A stretch of 64,000 nt of DNA from Marivivens niveibacter (GCF_002150005.2 NZ_MSPP01000001.1:930001-994000), one strand, 5' to 3'; positions 1-8,198 are shown, counted from the stretch's first letter. The notes: generated by a model not told the origin, from the sequence alone. Translations and numbers: made by a program.

Positions 1-75
1 TAAAACATGTGCGGGCGTGTCCAGCCAATCGGACACCTCGCTAATTGTGCGAAAGGCGTCACGGGATTTCTTCAT
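1..75 (-). CDS. MerR-family transcriptional regulator, N-terminal fragment (cut by window edge)
   Basis: Only the first 25 codons are inside the window: an ATG at 73-75 on the minus strand opens a frame reading MKKSRDAFRTISEVSDWLDT and then PAHVL to the edge. This matches the start of the MerR-type helix-turn-helix regulators (first helix and start of the recognition region) that follow ihfA in Rhodobacterales. It starts 4 bases after the ihfA stop, so it is probably cotranscribed and translationally coupled to ihfA. The effector domain is not visible, so the signal it senses is unknown. Confidence 0.75.
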   Translation of the reverse strand, partial: MKKSRDAFRTISEVSDWLDTPAHVL

Positions 76-79
76 CAGG

Positions 80-382
80 TCAGCCTTTGTTGCCTGCCGC
101 GACGCGGTCTTTCATCAGGTGGCTTGGGCGGAAGGTCAGCACCCGACGTGGAGAGATCGGAACCTCTTCACCTGTTTTTGGGTTGCGGCCAACGCGAGCT
201 GCCTTTTCGCGGACGGAAAAGGTGCCAAAAGAGCTGATCTTGACGGTTTCGCCATCGACCAGCGCGTCCGAGATATGTTCCAACACGCTTTCGACCAAAT
301 CGGCGCTGTCGTTACGGGAAAGACCGACTTCGGCGTGAACAGCTTCGGCTAGGTCCATACGGGTTAAAGTTTTTTCAGACAT
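80..382 (-). CDS. ihfA: Integration host factor subunit alpha
   Basis: 100-residue histone-like DNA-bending protein that pairs with IhfB to bend DNA at specific sites in promoters, recombination and replication regions. The sequence has the HU/IHF fold: an N-terminal dimerisation helix (residues 1-45), then the beta-arm region with [18 protein letters not shown] and the intercalating-proline context PKTGEEVPI, ending in RVLTFRPS. Length fits IhfA (about 100). A strong Shine-Dalgarno (AGGGGGATGAG) precedes the ATG. It is the fifth gene of the DUF177-rpmF-plsX-fabH-ihfA-merR string, but an 84-base gap and a candidate promoter separate it from fabH. Confidence 0.96.
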   Translation of the reverse strand: MSEKTLTRMDLAEAVHAEVGLSRNDSADLVESVLEHISDALVDGETVKISSFGTFSVREKAARVGRNPKTGEEVPISPRRVLTFRPSHLMKDRVAAGNKG

Positions 383-408
383 CTCATCCCCCTGAGCTAC
401 TTACCAAA

Positions 409-437
409 GCTTAGCCAGAGCCGAATTTCAGAGTCAA
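409..437 (-). promoter_or_regulatory. Candidate promoter of ihfA
   Basis: In the 84-base gap between fabH and ihfA the minus strand reads TTGACT (432-437), a 17-base spacer, then CTAAGC (409-414), a vegetative-type -35 with a weak -10. It would give ihfA its own transcript in addition to read-through from fabH. Pattern match only. Confidence 0.35.
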
Positions 438-466
438 TAACAAGGACTTGGCAGGTGTTAATTACC

Positions 467-1438
467 TTACCACCGAAGCAGCACAGAACCCCAAGCCAGG
501 CCGCCGCCAATGGCTTCGGTGACGATTAGATCGCCTTGTTTAATGCGGCCTTCGAATGCGCCGACAGACAACGCAAGCGGGATTGACGCCGCCGATGTAT
601 TGCCGTGATCTTGAACCGTGACGATCACCTTATCCATTCCAACGCCCAGTTTTTTGGCGGTGGATTGGATGATGCGGATATTGGCCTGATGCGGGACAAC
701 CCAATCGACGTCGTCGGACGAAAGTCCGGCTGTTTCCAAAGACTTATGGGCCGTTTGTGCCAGTTTTTCGACCGCGTGACGGAACACTTCTTTGCCTTCC
801 ATGCGCAGAACGCCGGTTGTCTGAGTGGATACGCCGCCATCAACATACAGCAGGTCACGATAGGACCCGTCAGAGTTTAGATCGGTCGCTAGGATGCCGC
901 GATCATCGCTGGTTCCGGATGCTTCTTCAGCCTCTAGAATAACCGCGCCTGCGCCGTCACCGAACAAGACGCAAGTGGCGCGATCTTCCCAATCCAGAAT
1001 TCTGCTAAATGTTTCGGCACCAATGACAATTACACGTTTGGCAGAGCCCGCCTGAATCAGTGCGTTGGCGTTTGTCAGGGCAAAAACGAATCCCGCGCAG
1101 ACGGCCTGAAGGTCGAAAGCAAAGGCTTTGGTCGCGCCGATATTGTGCTGAACCATGGTTGCGGCCGACGGGAATGTCAGGTCCGCGGTCGATGTCGCCA
1201 ATACAATTGCGTCGATGTCGGCAGCATCAATACCTGCGTTTTCCAGCGCGGATTTGGCGGCTTGCGTGGCAAGATCGGATGTTGTTTGGCCTTCGGCAGC
1301 AAAATGACGGCGTTCAATACCGGATCGCGATACAATCCATTCGTTGGATGTTTCGATCTTGTCCTCGAACCAGCTGTTAGGAACCACGCGCTCTGGCAGG
1401 TAGTGGCCTACGCCTTTGACAACAGCTCTGATAGTCAT
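467..1438 (-). CDS. fabH: 3-oxoacyl-[acyl-carrier-protein] synthase III (KAS III)
   Basis: Starts fatty-acid chains in the cytoplasm by condensing acetyl-CoA with malonyl-ACP. The thiolase-fold catalytic triad is visible: Cys114 in QAVCAGF, His250 in VPHQANIRI and Asn280 in HGNTSAASIP. At 323 residues it is the normal FabH length. It lies 14 bases downstream of plsX, the usual plsX-fabH pair, so phospholipid precursor and fatty-acid initiation enzymes are made together. Start ATG at 1436-1438. No anomalies. Confidence 0.97.
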   Translation of the reverse strand: MTIRAVVKGVGHYLPERVVPNSWFEDKIETSNEWIVSRSGIERRHFAAEGQTTSDLATQAAKSALENAGIDAADIDAIVLATSTADLTFPSAATMVQHNIGATKAFAFDLQAVCAGFVFALTNANALIQAGSAKRVIVIGAETFSRILDWEDRATCVLFGDGAGAVILEAEEASGTSDDRGILATDLNSDGSYRDLLYVDGGVSTQTTGVLRMEGKEVFRHAVEKLAQTAHKSLETAGLSSDDVDWVVPHQANIRIIQSTAKKLGVGMDKVIVTVQDHGNTSAASIPLALSVGAFEGRIKQGDLIVTEAIGGGLAWGSVLLRW

Positions 1439-1452
1439 GAAATATGCTCGCC

Positions 1453-2550
1453 TTAATTGTCGGCTTCAGCTTTGCTTTCACCGTCTTGGTGGTAATCTTG
1501 CGCTAAAGATGCCGCAGAGGCAACCCGAGCCGCCAGTTTGTCTGAAAACCCTTGTTGCCCAAGGCGATAGGCGAGTTTTAACGCAGCGTAAACCCCCATA
1601 GCGTCCGCGCCGCCATGGCTTTTGATCACTGTGCCATTGAGGCCAAGGAAAACACCACCGTTCACGCGGCGTGGATCAATCCGCTTTTTCAGACGGCGCA
1701 GGGATGTCATTGCGAATAGCGCGGCGATTTTGGAAAAAATCGTGGCGTTGAACGCATCCCGCAACGCGTCAGAGATCAACGTGGCTGTTCCTTCGCCGGT
1801 TTTAAGCGCAACGTTGCCGGTAAAGCCGTCGGTCACGATCACATCAACGCGGTCAGATGGCAGGTCGCCACCTTCGACAAAGCCGATGTATTCGAAATCA
1901 CCAGCAGGTGCGGCCTTGGCGATCATTTCATGCGCGACTTTTAGTTCGGCGCGGCCTTTGTGTTCTTCGACGCCGACATTCAGCAACCCGACGCGCGGGC
2001 GGGGCAGGTCCATACCATTACGCGCATACGACGCGCCCATCAGCGCATAGGTCAGCAAATCGTCTTGATCGGCGCGAATATCTGCGCCCGCATCCAGCAT
2101 GACGTTGAAACCGCTGGGGTTACGCGATGGCCACATGCAAGCAATTGCAGGGCGGTTCACGCCGTCTGCCTTGCGTAGTCGAAGCATCGACAGCGCCATC
2201 AATGCACCCGTGTTGCCACAGGATACACATGCGTGGGCTTCGCCATCGCGAACGGAATTGATCGCCGACAACATCGACGTGCCTTTGGAATGGCGCAAAA
2301 CCTGCGATGGTTTGTCGGTCATTTTAACGACTGTGTCCGCGTGACGAATGTCTACGCGGTCGGTCAAACGTTTCCGTTCGACCAAAGGTTTCAGGGTGTC
2401 CTGATCCCCATGCAGCACGATACGGGCGTTCGGTTCCTTTTTCAGGAAAAGCGAAAGACCCGCGACAATTGCCGCAGGTCCTTTGTCGCCGCCCATAGCG
2501 TCGACTGATAGCACTACGGGCGCTCCGCTAGCCGCGTTGGACGTATCCAT
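1453..2550 (-). CDS. plsX: Phosphate acyltransferase PlsX
   Basis: Converts acyl-ACP to acyl-phosphate, the acyl donor for PlsY in phosphatidic acid synthesis; peripheral membrane enzyme. The N-terminus has the family signature VLSVDAMGGDKGP and the body has VSCGNTGALMALSML and VDVIVTDGFTGNVALK. The frame can open with GTG at 2565 (370 aa), but the ATG at 2550 (365 aa) has a GGGAG ribosome-binding site at good spacing and is preferred. It lies between rpmF and fabH, as is typical for proteobacteria. Confidence 0.96.
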   Translation of the reverse strand: MDTSNAASGAPVVLSVDAMGGDKGPAAIVAGLSLFLKKEPNARIVLHGDQDTLKPLVERKRLTDRVDIRHADTVVKMTDKPSQVLRHSKGTSMLSAINSVRDGEAHACVSCGNTGALMALSMLRLRKADGVNRPAIACMWPSRNPSGFNVMLDAGADIRADQDDLLTYALMGASYARNGMDLPRPRVGLLNVGVEEHKGRAELKVAHEMIAKAAPAGDFEYIGFVEGGDLPSDRVDVIVTDGFTGNVALKTGEGTATLISDALRDAFNATIFSKIAALFAMTSLRRLKKRIDPRRVNGGVFLGLNGTVIKSHGGADAMGVYAALKLAYRLGQQGFSDKLAARVASAASLAQDYHQDGESKAEADN

Positions 2551-2584
2551 CCCGTCAGCTCCCACCCTAAAGTCCTAGATCAGC

Positions 2585-2791
2585 TTACGCTGCGTCTTCG
2601 TCCAGATCGACGTCGTTTGCTTGTGCAACAACTTCACGGTTGTCGTACTGACCGCACGAAGGGCACACGTGGTGTGGGCGCTTCAGCTCACCGCACGAGG
2701 TGCACTCGTTTGGGTTTGCTGCAACCAGAGCGTCGTGAGCACGGCGCATGTTGCGGCGCGATTTGGAGACTTTGTTCTGCTGAACTGCCAT
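2585..2791 (-). CDS. rpmF: 50S ribosomal protein L32
   Basis: 68-residue ribosomal protein of the large subunit. The N-terminus [19 protein letters not shown] is the L32 signature and the C-terminal half carries two CxxC knuckles (Cys30/33 and Cys43/46), the zinc-binding form of the protein. It precedes plsX and follows the DUF177 gene, the standard yceD-rpmF-plsX order. A 160-base leader lies upstream, so a separate promoter or ribosomal autoregulation is possible but not evident. Confidence 0.97.
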   Translation of the reverse strand: MAVQQNKVSKSRRNMRRAHDALVAANPNECTSCGELKRPHHVCPSCGQYDNREVVAQANDVDLDEDAA

Positions 2792-2951
2792 GTCTCTACC
2801 TATCCATTCGGGGGCACATGGCCCGGTGTTTCGTTGTTCAAAAGAAGATCGCGGGCGTCATAGGATAAAAGACGCAGCCTGTCGAGCCTCTTTGGAAAGA
2901 GCCGCGAACATACTGCGATTCAGTAATAACGCAACCCTATTTCTGCGGCGG

Positions 2952-3509
2952 TTAATCGTTTGTTTTGTCGCCTTTGTCCAGCGCATTTTTCAATGATGCC
3001 AGACCCGCAAAGGGGCGGGCGTCTTCGTCGGTCATCGGTTTTACGCCTGGTTCAGTATAAACAGCCTGTCCCAATTCGACGCCATCGGCCCGTGGAAAGT
3101 CTGGAATATGAAGCGATAGCGATTCTTCCATGATCACGGACAGGTCGATTGTGGTGGGCAAAGGTTCGATGGTTTCATCCTCGAACATCTCGGTTTCGCC
3201 CATTTGTGGTTCTTCGACGAAATCAGCCATGTAGTTACGGATCACTTTTTCGTCGATCCGTGTTGTGACTGGTTCCAGCGTGACAACGCAGTCTTGAACC
3301 ACAGTTGCGCCCAATTCCGCTACCAATTGCCAATCTTTTTGACCAATAGGCACCAATTTGCCAGTAAACCTCAGTTTGCGCAGTGCATTAATACCCAGTG
3401 CATCGCGGATTTTCGCGCGGGTTTCTGCATCAGGCTCTATGGCAAAGCTGGTATCGGCACGGTTCTGCAGATCCGGTAGACGTAGGATTGTCTTGTCTGT
3501 GCTGGCCAT
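2952..3509 (-). CDS. DUF177 (YceD-type) domain protein
   Basis: 185-residue cytoplasmic protein of the YceD/DUF177 family, which is almost always encoded just upstream of rpmF and is linked to large-subunit rRNA metabolism in bacteria and plastids. Visible family features are the central acidic segment (FEDETIEPLPTTIDLSV, about residues 108-124) after a region of paired hydrophobic strands with CVVTLEPV (Cys about 74), and the C-terminal PFAGLASL. It lacks a signal peptide. It is divergent from bamE and heads the lipid/ribosome operon. Biochemical function is not established. Confidence 0.85.
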   Translation of the reverse strand: MASTDKTILRLPDLQNRADTSFAIEPDAETRAKIRDALGINALRKLRFTGKLVPIGQKDWQLVAELGATVVQDCVVTLEPVTTRIDEKVIRNYMADFVEEPQMGETEMFEDETIEPLPTTIDLSVIMEESLSLHIPDFPRADGVELGQAVYTEPGVKPMTDEDARPFAGLASLKNALDKGDKTND

Positions 3510-3526
3510 GATGCTTCCTTTCTTGA

Positions 3527-3532
3527 ATTATA
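3527..3532 (-). promoter_or_regulatory. Candidate -10 element for the DUF177-rpmF operon
   Basis: The minus strand has a perfect TATAAT about 18 bases upstream of the DUF177 start, within the 81-base divergent gap to bamE. No convincing -35 is at 17 bases. A short leader with GGAAG as ribosome-binding site would result. Pattern match only. Confidence 0.3.
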
Positions 3533-3590
3533 GGGCATACCTAATGTAAGCCGATTAAAAGGCTCGGGCAGGCGATACAAGAGGGCAGCT

Positions 3591-4064
3591 ATGTTCAAAT
3601 TCCAACCAAACAACCGTTCCAAAGCGTTTTTGGCAGCGGTATGTGCGTCTGCATTTCTGGTATCGGGCTGTGTGGAACGGATTGACCGCCACGGATACAC
3701 ACCAGAAGTTTCGCAAATCGAAACCGTTAATCTGGGCAGCGACCGCCGTGATGATGTGATCGCAAAACTGGGCCAGCCGACGACTGGTGGTGTGTTAGAT
3801 CAGGGCGGTCTGTACTATATTTCTTACGGAATGCGTCACTATGGTGCGCTGGCACCTAAAGAATTGGATCGCAAAGTTGTCGCGGTGACCTTTGACGGCA
3901 ATGGCGTTGCACGTAACGTGGAAACATTCGGCGTTGAACAGGGCCGCGTTGTTTCGTTGTCGCGCCGTGTGACCGATGACAATCTGCGCGATACAACGCT
4001 GCTACGTCAGTTGCTGTCGTCGATCGGCAACTTCGATCCGACGAGCGTCTTTGGGGACGGGTAA
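3591..4064 (+). CDS. bamE: Outer membrane protein assembly factor BamE (SmpA/OmlA lipoprotein)
   Basis: Small outer-membrane lipoprotein of the BamA beta-barrel assembly machine. A basic N-terminus and hydrophobic stretch end in a lipobox LVSGC, giving a lipidated Cys27. The mature part has the SmpA/OmlA fold with the family segment GSDRRDDVIAKLGQPT (about residues 49-64) and DQGGLYYISY. 157 residues fits alphaproteobacterial BamE. Divergent from DUF177; the next gene is olsB-like in the same direction. In Rhodobacterales bamE opposite the DUF177-rpmF operon is a common arrangement. Confidence 0.9.
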   Translation: MFKFQPNNRSKAFLAAVCASAFLVSGCVERIDRHGYTPEVSQIETVNLGSDRRDDVIAKLGQPTTGGVLDQGGLYYISYGMRHYGALAPKELDRKVVAVTFDGNGVARNVETFGVEQGRVVSLSRRVTDDNLRDTTLLRQLLSSIGNFDPTSVFGDG

Positions 4065-4074
4065 TTCGCCTAAC

Positions 4075-4096
4075 ACAGGTGTTACAAATCACCTGT
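4075..4096. promoter_or_regulatory. Perfect 7-bp inverted repeat between bamE and olsB
   Basis: ACAGGTG (4075-4081), 8-base loop, CACCTGT (4090-4096). No T-tract follows on either strand, so it is a poor intrinsic terminator. It is 36 bases upstream of the preferred olsB start and may be an operator or an RNA hairpin. It also covers the alternative GTG start at 4079. Confidence 0.4.
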
Positions 4097-4132
4097 ACTG
4101 CTGCCCGTGATGGTATTGTGAATGGGCTGACG

Positions 4133-4885
4133 ATGAATGTGATGTTACGCAAAGGCCTTTATGACGCGCATTTGGCGACCACGGACGCCGAATTACGTAT
4201 GGCGCAAAAGCTACGTTACATGTGTTTCATTCGTGGCGGTGCAGCGGAACGGCCGGATCCAATCGATGCTGATTCCTTTGATGATCGTTGTCAGCATATG
4301 TTGGTGACGGATCGCCGTTCGGGCCAATTGGTTTGTTGTTTTCGCCTGATGTATCTGACCGCCGATCAGATCGGCGATAGTTATTCCGCGCAGTATTATG
4401 AACTGTCATCTTTGCGTGCCTATCACGGCCCAATGGTAGAAATGGGCCGGTTCTGCATTCATCCCGATGTGATTGATCCTGACATTTTGCGCGTCGCGTG
4501 GGGCGCTATGACAAAATTTGTGGACGACCACGGTGTTGAGCTGTTGTTCGGGTGTTCATCGTTCATTGGCACCGACCAAGAGGCCTATTTAGACGCATTT
4601 GATATGTTGGCGGAACGTCATCTGGCCCCCGCGCCTTGGTTGCCGAAAACCAAAGCCCCGAATGTCTTTCGCTTTGCCGCCGACCGTTTGTGCAGGCCAC
4701 TGGACCGCAAAGCCGCGATGCGGCGTATGCCGCCGCTATTGAAAACCTATCTCATGATGGGCGGTTGGGTCAGTGATCATGCTGTGGTGGATACGGATTT
4801 AAACACGCTGCATGTGTTTACCGGACTGGAAATCAAATCAATCCCGCCTGCGCGGGCACGGGCACTGCGGGCCGTTGCAGGATAG
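4133..4885 (+). CDS. olsB: OlsB-like ornithine N-alpha-acyltransferase (GNAT superfamily, hemolysin-like)
   Basis: Predicted to transfer a 3-hydroxyacyl group from ACP to the alpha-amino group of L-ornithine, the first step of ornithine-lipid synthesis. The sequence shows the OlsB pattern: early LRYMCFI, the SFDDRCQHMLV segment, VCCFRLMYLT, a conserved MVEMGRFCIHPD (about residues 102-113 from this start), and FGCSSFIGTD. From ATG 4133 the protein has 250 residues; a GTG at 4079 would add 18 but lies inside a hairpin, so the later start is preferred. OlsA, the second enzyme, is not adjacent here. Family assignment is good; the exact acyl acceptor is inferred. Confidence 0.8.
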   Translation: MNVMLRKGLYDAHLATTDAELRMAQKLRYMCFIRGGAAERPDPIDADSFDDRCQHMLVTDRRSGQLVCCFRLMYLTADQIGDSYSAQYYELSSLRAYHGPMVEMGRFCIHPDVIDPDILRVAWGAMTKFVDDHGVELLFGCSSFIGTDQEAYLDAFDMLAERHLAPAPWLPKTKAPNVFRFAADRLCRPLDRKAAMRRMPPLLKTYLMMGGWVSDHAVVDTDLNTLHVFTGLEIKSIPPARARALRAVAG

Positions 4886-4924
4886 GGCTTGCGCAAATTC
4901 GGGCGCGGCATTAGCTGCTGCGCT

Positions 4925-6733
4925 ATGGCACGTGCACCTTTACTTCAGATTAGCGATATTTCCCTGACTTTTGGCGGGGATCCTGTGTTTTCCGATCTTT
5001 CGGCTGTGATCCAGTCGGGGGACCGAGTCGCCCTAGTTGGCCGCAATGGTTCGGGTAAATCCACCTTGATGAAAGTCATGGCTGGGTTGATCGAGGCGGA
5101 CACGGGCGACCGCGTTGTCCCGCCGGGCGTGACCGTCGGCTATATGGAACAGGACCCCACGATGGAAGGGTTCGAAACTTTGGGCGATTATGCATCCAGC
5201 GAACTGCCCGAAGGCGAAGCCTACCGCGTTGAAATGGTGGCCGAAGGTTTGAAATTCGACCCCAATCGCCCCGTTGCAACGGCATCAGGCGGTGAACGTC
5301 GCCGCGCGGCATTGGCCAAACTAATGGCCGAAGCGCCCGAACTGATGCTGCTGGACGAACCGACCAACCATTTGGACATCGAAGCGGTGCAGTGGTTGGA
5401 AAACGAACTGAAAACCACCAAAGCGGCCTATGTCCTGATTTCCCACGACCGCGCATTCCTGCGTGCGTTGACCCGCGCAACCCTATGGATCGACCGCGGC
5501 GCCGTGCGTCGCCAAGAAACCGGTTTCGAAGGGTTCGAAGCGTGGCGCGATAAAATTTGGGAAGAAGAAGAGATGATGATCCACAAGATGGATCGCAAAA
5601 TCAAAGCCGAAGCCCGCTGGGCGGTCGAAGGCATCTCTGCCCGTCGTAAACGGAATCAGGGCCGTGTTCGTGCGCTGCAGGATCTGCGCGCTGAACGCGC
5701 GTCCATGATCAAACGTCAGGGCACCGCCGCGCTGAACATCGAATCTGGTCCGACCTCGGGTAAAAAGGTGGTCGAGGTCGAAGGGTTGCAGAAATCCTTT
5801 GGTGACAAACAGATCATTTCGAATTTCGACATCACCATTCAACGTGGTGACCGCGTGGCTTTTGTTGGCCCGAACGGCGTTGGTAAAACATCGCTGATCA
5901 AAATGATACTGGGGCAGGTCGAACCTGACGCGGGCAAGGTCAAACTAGGCACCAACCTAGAAATCGCCGTGTTCGATCAGACCCGCGCGCAGTTGGACCC
6001 CGAAATGACATTGTGGGACAGCCTGACAGGTGATCCCGATATGCGTGTCGGCGGCCGTGCCGATCAGGTGATGGTGCGCGGCGTGCCGAAACACGTTGTC
6101 GCCTATCTCAAGGATTATCTGTTCGACGAACGTCAGGCCCGCGCGCCCGTTAAATCTCTGTCCGGCGGCGAAAAGGCGCGTTTGCTGCTGGCTAAACTGA
6201 TGGCGAAACCGTCGAATATGCTGGTACTGGACGAACCGACCAACGATCTCGATATCGAAACGCTGGATCTGCTGCAGGAAATTCTGGACGACTATGATGG
6301 TACCGTCATCTTGGTTAGCCACGACCGCGATTTTCTGGACCGCGTTGCGACGACAACTGTCGCGATGGAAGGCAACGGCAAAGCCACCGTCTATGCAGGC
6401 GGCTGGACCGACTATATGGCACAGCGCAAAGAAACCATCGAGACGGTCGCGAAATCCGCACCCAAAGATAAACCAGCGGACAAACCCAAAACGGATCAGA
6501 AAAAATCCGGCCTGACGTTTACCGAAAAACACCGGCTAGAGGCGCTGCCCGCCGAGATCGACAAACTGAATGCCGAGATCGCAAAGCTAGAGGAATTGAT
6601 GGCCGATCCAGAGCTGTTCACAAAACAGCCCGTCAAATTCCAAAAGGCGACCGAAGCCTTGGTTCAGCGCCAAAACGCTGTCGCCGCCGCCGAAGAGGAA
6701 TGGCTAGAGCTGATGGAAAAAGACGGCGCCTGA
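4925..6733 (+). CDS. ABC-F family ATPase, Uup-like
   Basis: Soluble tandem ATPase of the ABC-F class, acting on ribosomes or DNA structures rather than in transport. Domain 1: Walker A GRNGSGKST, signature ASGGERRR, Walker B LMLLDEPTNHLD. A charged linker follows (about 215-290). Domain 2: Walker A GPNGVGKTS, signature SLSGGEKAR, Walker B MLVLDEPTNDLD. After a Lys/Pro-rich hinge the last 80 residues form a coiled coil (EKHRLEALPAEIDKLNAEI), the C-terminal domain typical of Uup. The start chosen is ATG 4925 (602 aa) because MARAPLLQISDISLTFGG is the conserved N-terminus. No membrane segments. A second, distinct ABC-F is at 26225-28078. Confidence 0.9.
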   Translation: MARAPLLQISDISLTFGGDPVFSDLSAVIQSGDRVALVGRNGSGKSTLMKVMAGLIEADTGDRVVPPGVTVGYMEQDPTMEGFETLGDYASSELPEGEAYRVEMVAEGLKFDPNRPVATASGGERRRAALAKLMAEAPELMLLDEPTNHLDIEAVQWLENELKTTKAAYVLISHDRAFLRALTRATLWIDRGAVRRQETGFEGFEAWRDKIWEEEEMMIHKMDRKIKAEARWAVEGISARRKRNQGRVRALQDLRAERASMIKRQGTAALNIESGPTSGKKVVEVEGLQKSFGDKQIISNFDITIQRGDRVAFVGPNGVGKTSLIKMILGQVEPDAGKVKLGTNLEIAVFDQTRAQLDPEMTLWDSLTGDPDMRVGGRADQVMVRGVPKHVVAYLKDYLFDERQARAPVKSLSGGEKARLLLAKLMAKPSNMLVLDEPTNDLDIETLDLLQEILDDYDGTVILVSHDRDFLDRVATTTVAMEGNGKATVYAGGWTDYMAQRKETIETVAKSAPKDKPADKPKTDQKKSGLTFTEKHRLEALPAEIDKLNAEIAKLEELMADPELFTKQPVKFQKATEALVQRQNAVAAAEEEWLELMEKDGA

Positions 6734-6752
6734 ACCGGTGGCGCAAAGATTG

Positions 6753-6777
6753 AAAAGGGGGCCGCTGGCCCCCCTTT
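6753..6777. terminator. Probable terminator between two convergent genes
   Basis: An A-rich, G-run stem (AAAAGGGGGCC) pairs across a 3-base loop with GGCCCCCCTTT, 20 bases after the ABC-F stop and just before the stop of the convergent small membrane protein gene. The symmetrical A/T flanks suit termination from both sides. Confidence 0.65.
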
Positions 6778-6783
6778 GTCGTT

Positions 6784-7035
6784 CTATCCGCGCGAGATAC
6801 GGATCAGGATAATGAACATCGCTGGGACCATCGCCAGATATGGAATGATTAACGCGGGATAGCCCCAATGCAGGATCGCGACGATCCAGACGGTCAGGAC
6901 TGTGACCAATGCGTAATAGATGTTGTCTTTCGATCCAAATACCACGTCACGCGCCATCCATCCGATTAACGGCATGGCGTAGAATAGACGCGAAAGGAAC
7001 GGAGTTTGCGGCGGGAGGGGTGTTAAGATACTCAT
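6784..7035 (-). CDS. Small conserved membrane protein, function unknown
   Basis: An 83-residue protein from the ATG at 7035 (a start 3 codons earlier is possible). The N-terminal third is soluble with many prolines; two hydrophobic segments follow (about residues 37-54 and 58-79), with the short sequence LHWGYPA between them, so it is a small two-helix inner-membrane protein ending in a basic RISRG tail. I do not recognise a named family. It is flanked by terminators on both sides, so it is a single-gene unit. Coding potential is supported by sensible composition and the clean flanking terminators. Confidence 0.6.
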   Translation of the reverse strand: MSILTPLPPQTPFLSRLFYAMPLIGWMARDVVFGSKDNIYYALVTVLTVWIVAILHWGYPALIIPYLAMVPAMFIILIRISRG

Positions 7036-7089
7036 ATGTCGCATTTGGCATGTATGTATTGGTTTCGCTTTGCGGCAGGCTGACGCAAT

Positions 7090-7116
7090 AAAACCGGAGC
7101 TTTTGGCCCCGGTTTT
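7090..7116 (-). terminator. Intrinsic terminator of the iron-binding protein gene
   Basis: AAAACCGGAGC and GCCCCGGTTTT form an 11-bp stem with one mismatch around a 5-base loop, 25 bases after the stop of the periplasmic iron-binding protein gene. On the minus strand the stem ends in TTTTATT. Confidence 0.75.
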
Positions 7117-7140
7117 ATAAAATTCATAACTGACAGGCGA

Positions 7141-8139
7141 TTAGCCGTCGAAGTTGACTTCTTCCATCACGCGCAGGGCTTCGGCGCGGTGACCTGCCAG
7201 ATCGGTCAGGCTCACGGTGTCGGCGTCGAATGTGCCCCAGCCTGCAACCAGTTCGGACAGCTCTGCGCTTTCCAGTACTGGGTATTCAAAGTTTTCTTCG
7301 GCATAGATCGCCTGAGCCGCTGGCGAAACCAGGAATTCCATCAGCTGCAGCGCTTCTTCTTTGTTTGGCGCAGCTTTGGTCATCGCGATGCCGGACACGT
7401 TGATGTGGGTGCCTGCGCCTTCGAATACTGGGAATTCGATGCGGACAGAGTTTGCCCATTCGGTCTGTTCTTCGTCGGACAGCATTTTGCCCATGTAGTA
7501 GGTGTTGCCCAGCGAAATGTCACATTCGCCAGCCCAGATTGCACGAACCTGCGCGCGGTCGTTGCCTTCTGGTTTGCGGGCTAGGTTTGCGCGAACGGCT
7601 TCTGCCCATTCTTTTGCGTATTCAACACCGTGGTGTTCGATGATGCCCGAAACCAGCGCCAAGTTATAGTTGTGAACGCCCGAACGGGTGCAGATACGGC
7701 CTTCCCATTTTGGGTCTGCCAGATCTTCGTAGGTGGTGACTTCGCCTTCGGCAACGCGGTCACGCGATGCGTATACGATACGAGCGCGGGTGGTCAGCGC
7801 GAACCACAGGTTTTCAGGGCTGCGCAGTTCAGCAGGAACAGCCGCTGCCAGAACTTCGCTATCTACTGGTTGGATCACGTCCGCATCAACGATCTGCTGC
7901 AGGTTCGCGATATCAACGGTCATGACCAGATCCGCGGGCGAACGGGAACCTTCGGCCTTCAGGCGCTCTGGCAGACCATCGGATACGAATGCCAGATTAA
8001 CAGCGATTCCGGTTTCAGCGGTGAACGCGTCGATCACAGGCTGGATCAGTTCTGGCTGACGAGTGGTGTAAATGTTCACATCAGCGAATGCCGGAGCGGC
8101 CGAAATGGTAGCAGCGGTAAGTAGAAGCGAGCGAAGCAT
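7141..8139 (-). CDS. Periplasmic ferric-iron-binding protein (FbpA/FutA-type ABC transporter component)
   Basis: Captures Fe(III) in the periplasm for an ABC importer. A cleavable signal peptide (residues 1-19, ending APAFA) is followed by VNIYTTRQPELIQPV, the start of FutA/IdiA-type iron proteins, and by the iron-ligand tyrosine pair Tyr214-Tyr215 in LGNTYYMGKM; Tyr24 in NIYTTR is a further likely ligand. 332 residues is normal. No permease or ATPase gene is adjacent: mazG lies upstream and a small membrane protein downstream, so this is an orphan binding protein. A palindromic box 40-60 bases upstream of the start and a good AAGGAA ribosome-binding site suggest tight separate regulation, probably by iron. 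Confidence 0.88.
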   Translation of the reverse strand: MLRSLLLTAATISAAPAFADVNIYTTRQPELIQPVIDAFTAETGIAVNLAFVSDGLPERLKAEGSRSPADLVMTVDIANLQQIVDADVIQPVDSEVLAAAVPAELRSPENLWFALTTRARIVYASRDRVAEGEVTTYEDLADPKWEGRICTRSGVHNYNLALVSGIIEHHGVEYAKEWAEAVRANLARKPEGNDRAQVRAIWAGECDISLGNTYYMGKMLSDEEQTEWANSVRIEFPVFEGAGTHINVSGIAMTKAAPNKEEALQLMEFLVSPAAQAIYAEENFEYPVLESAELSELVAGWGTFDADTVSLTDLAGHRAEALRVMEEVNFDG

Positions 8140-8178
8140 CGTATTTATTCCTTTGGTTTAGGTTGGGCGCCTTAAACC

Positions 8179-8198
8179 TGACTAAATTAATCGGGTCA
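8179..8198 (-). promoter_or_regulatory. Palindromic box upstream of the iron-binding protein gene (candidate iron-responsive operator)
   Basis: The minus strand reads TGACCCGATTAATTTAGTCA, with TGAC/GTCA ends and an AT-rich centre, 40-59 bases upstream of the ATG. Rhodobacterales control iron uptake through AT-rich palindromic boxes recognised by Rrf2-type iron-sulfur regulators (IscR/RirA) and Irr. The position and target gene fit such a box, but I am matching from memory and not against a scored matrix. Confidence 0.5.
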
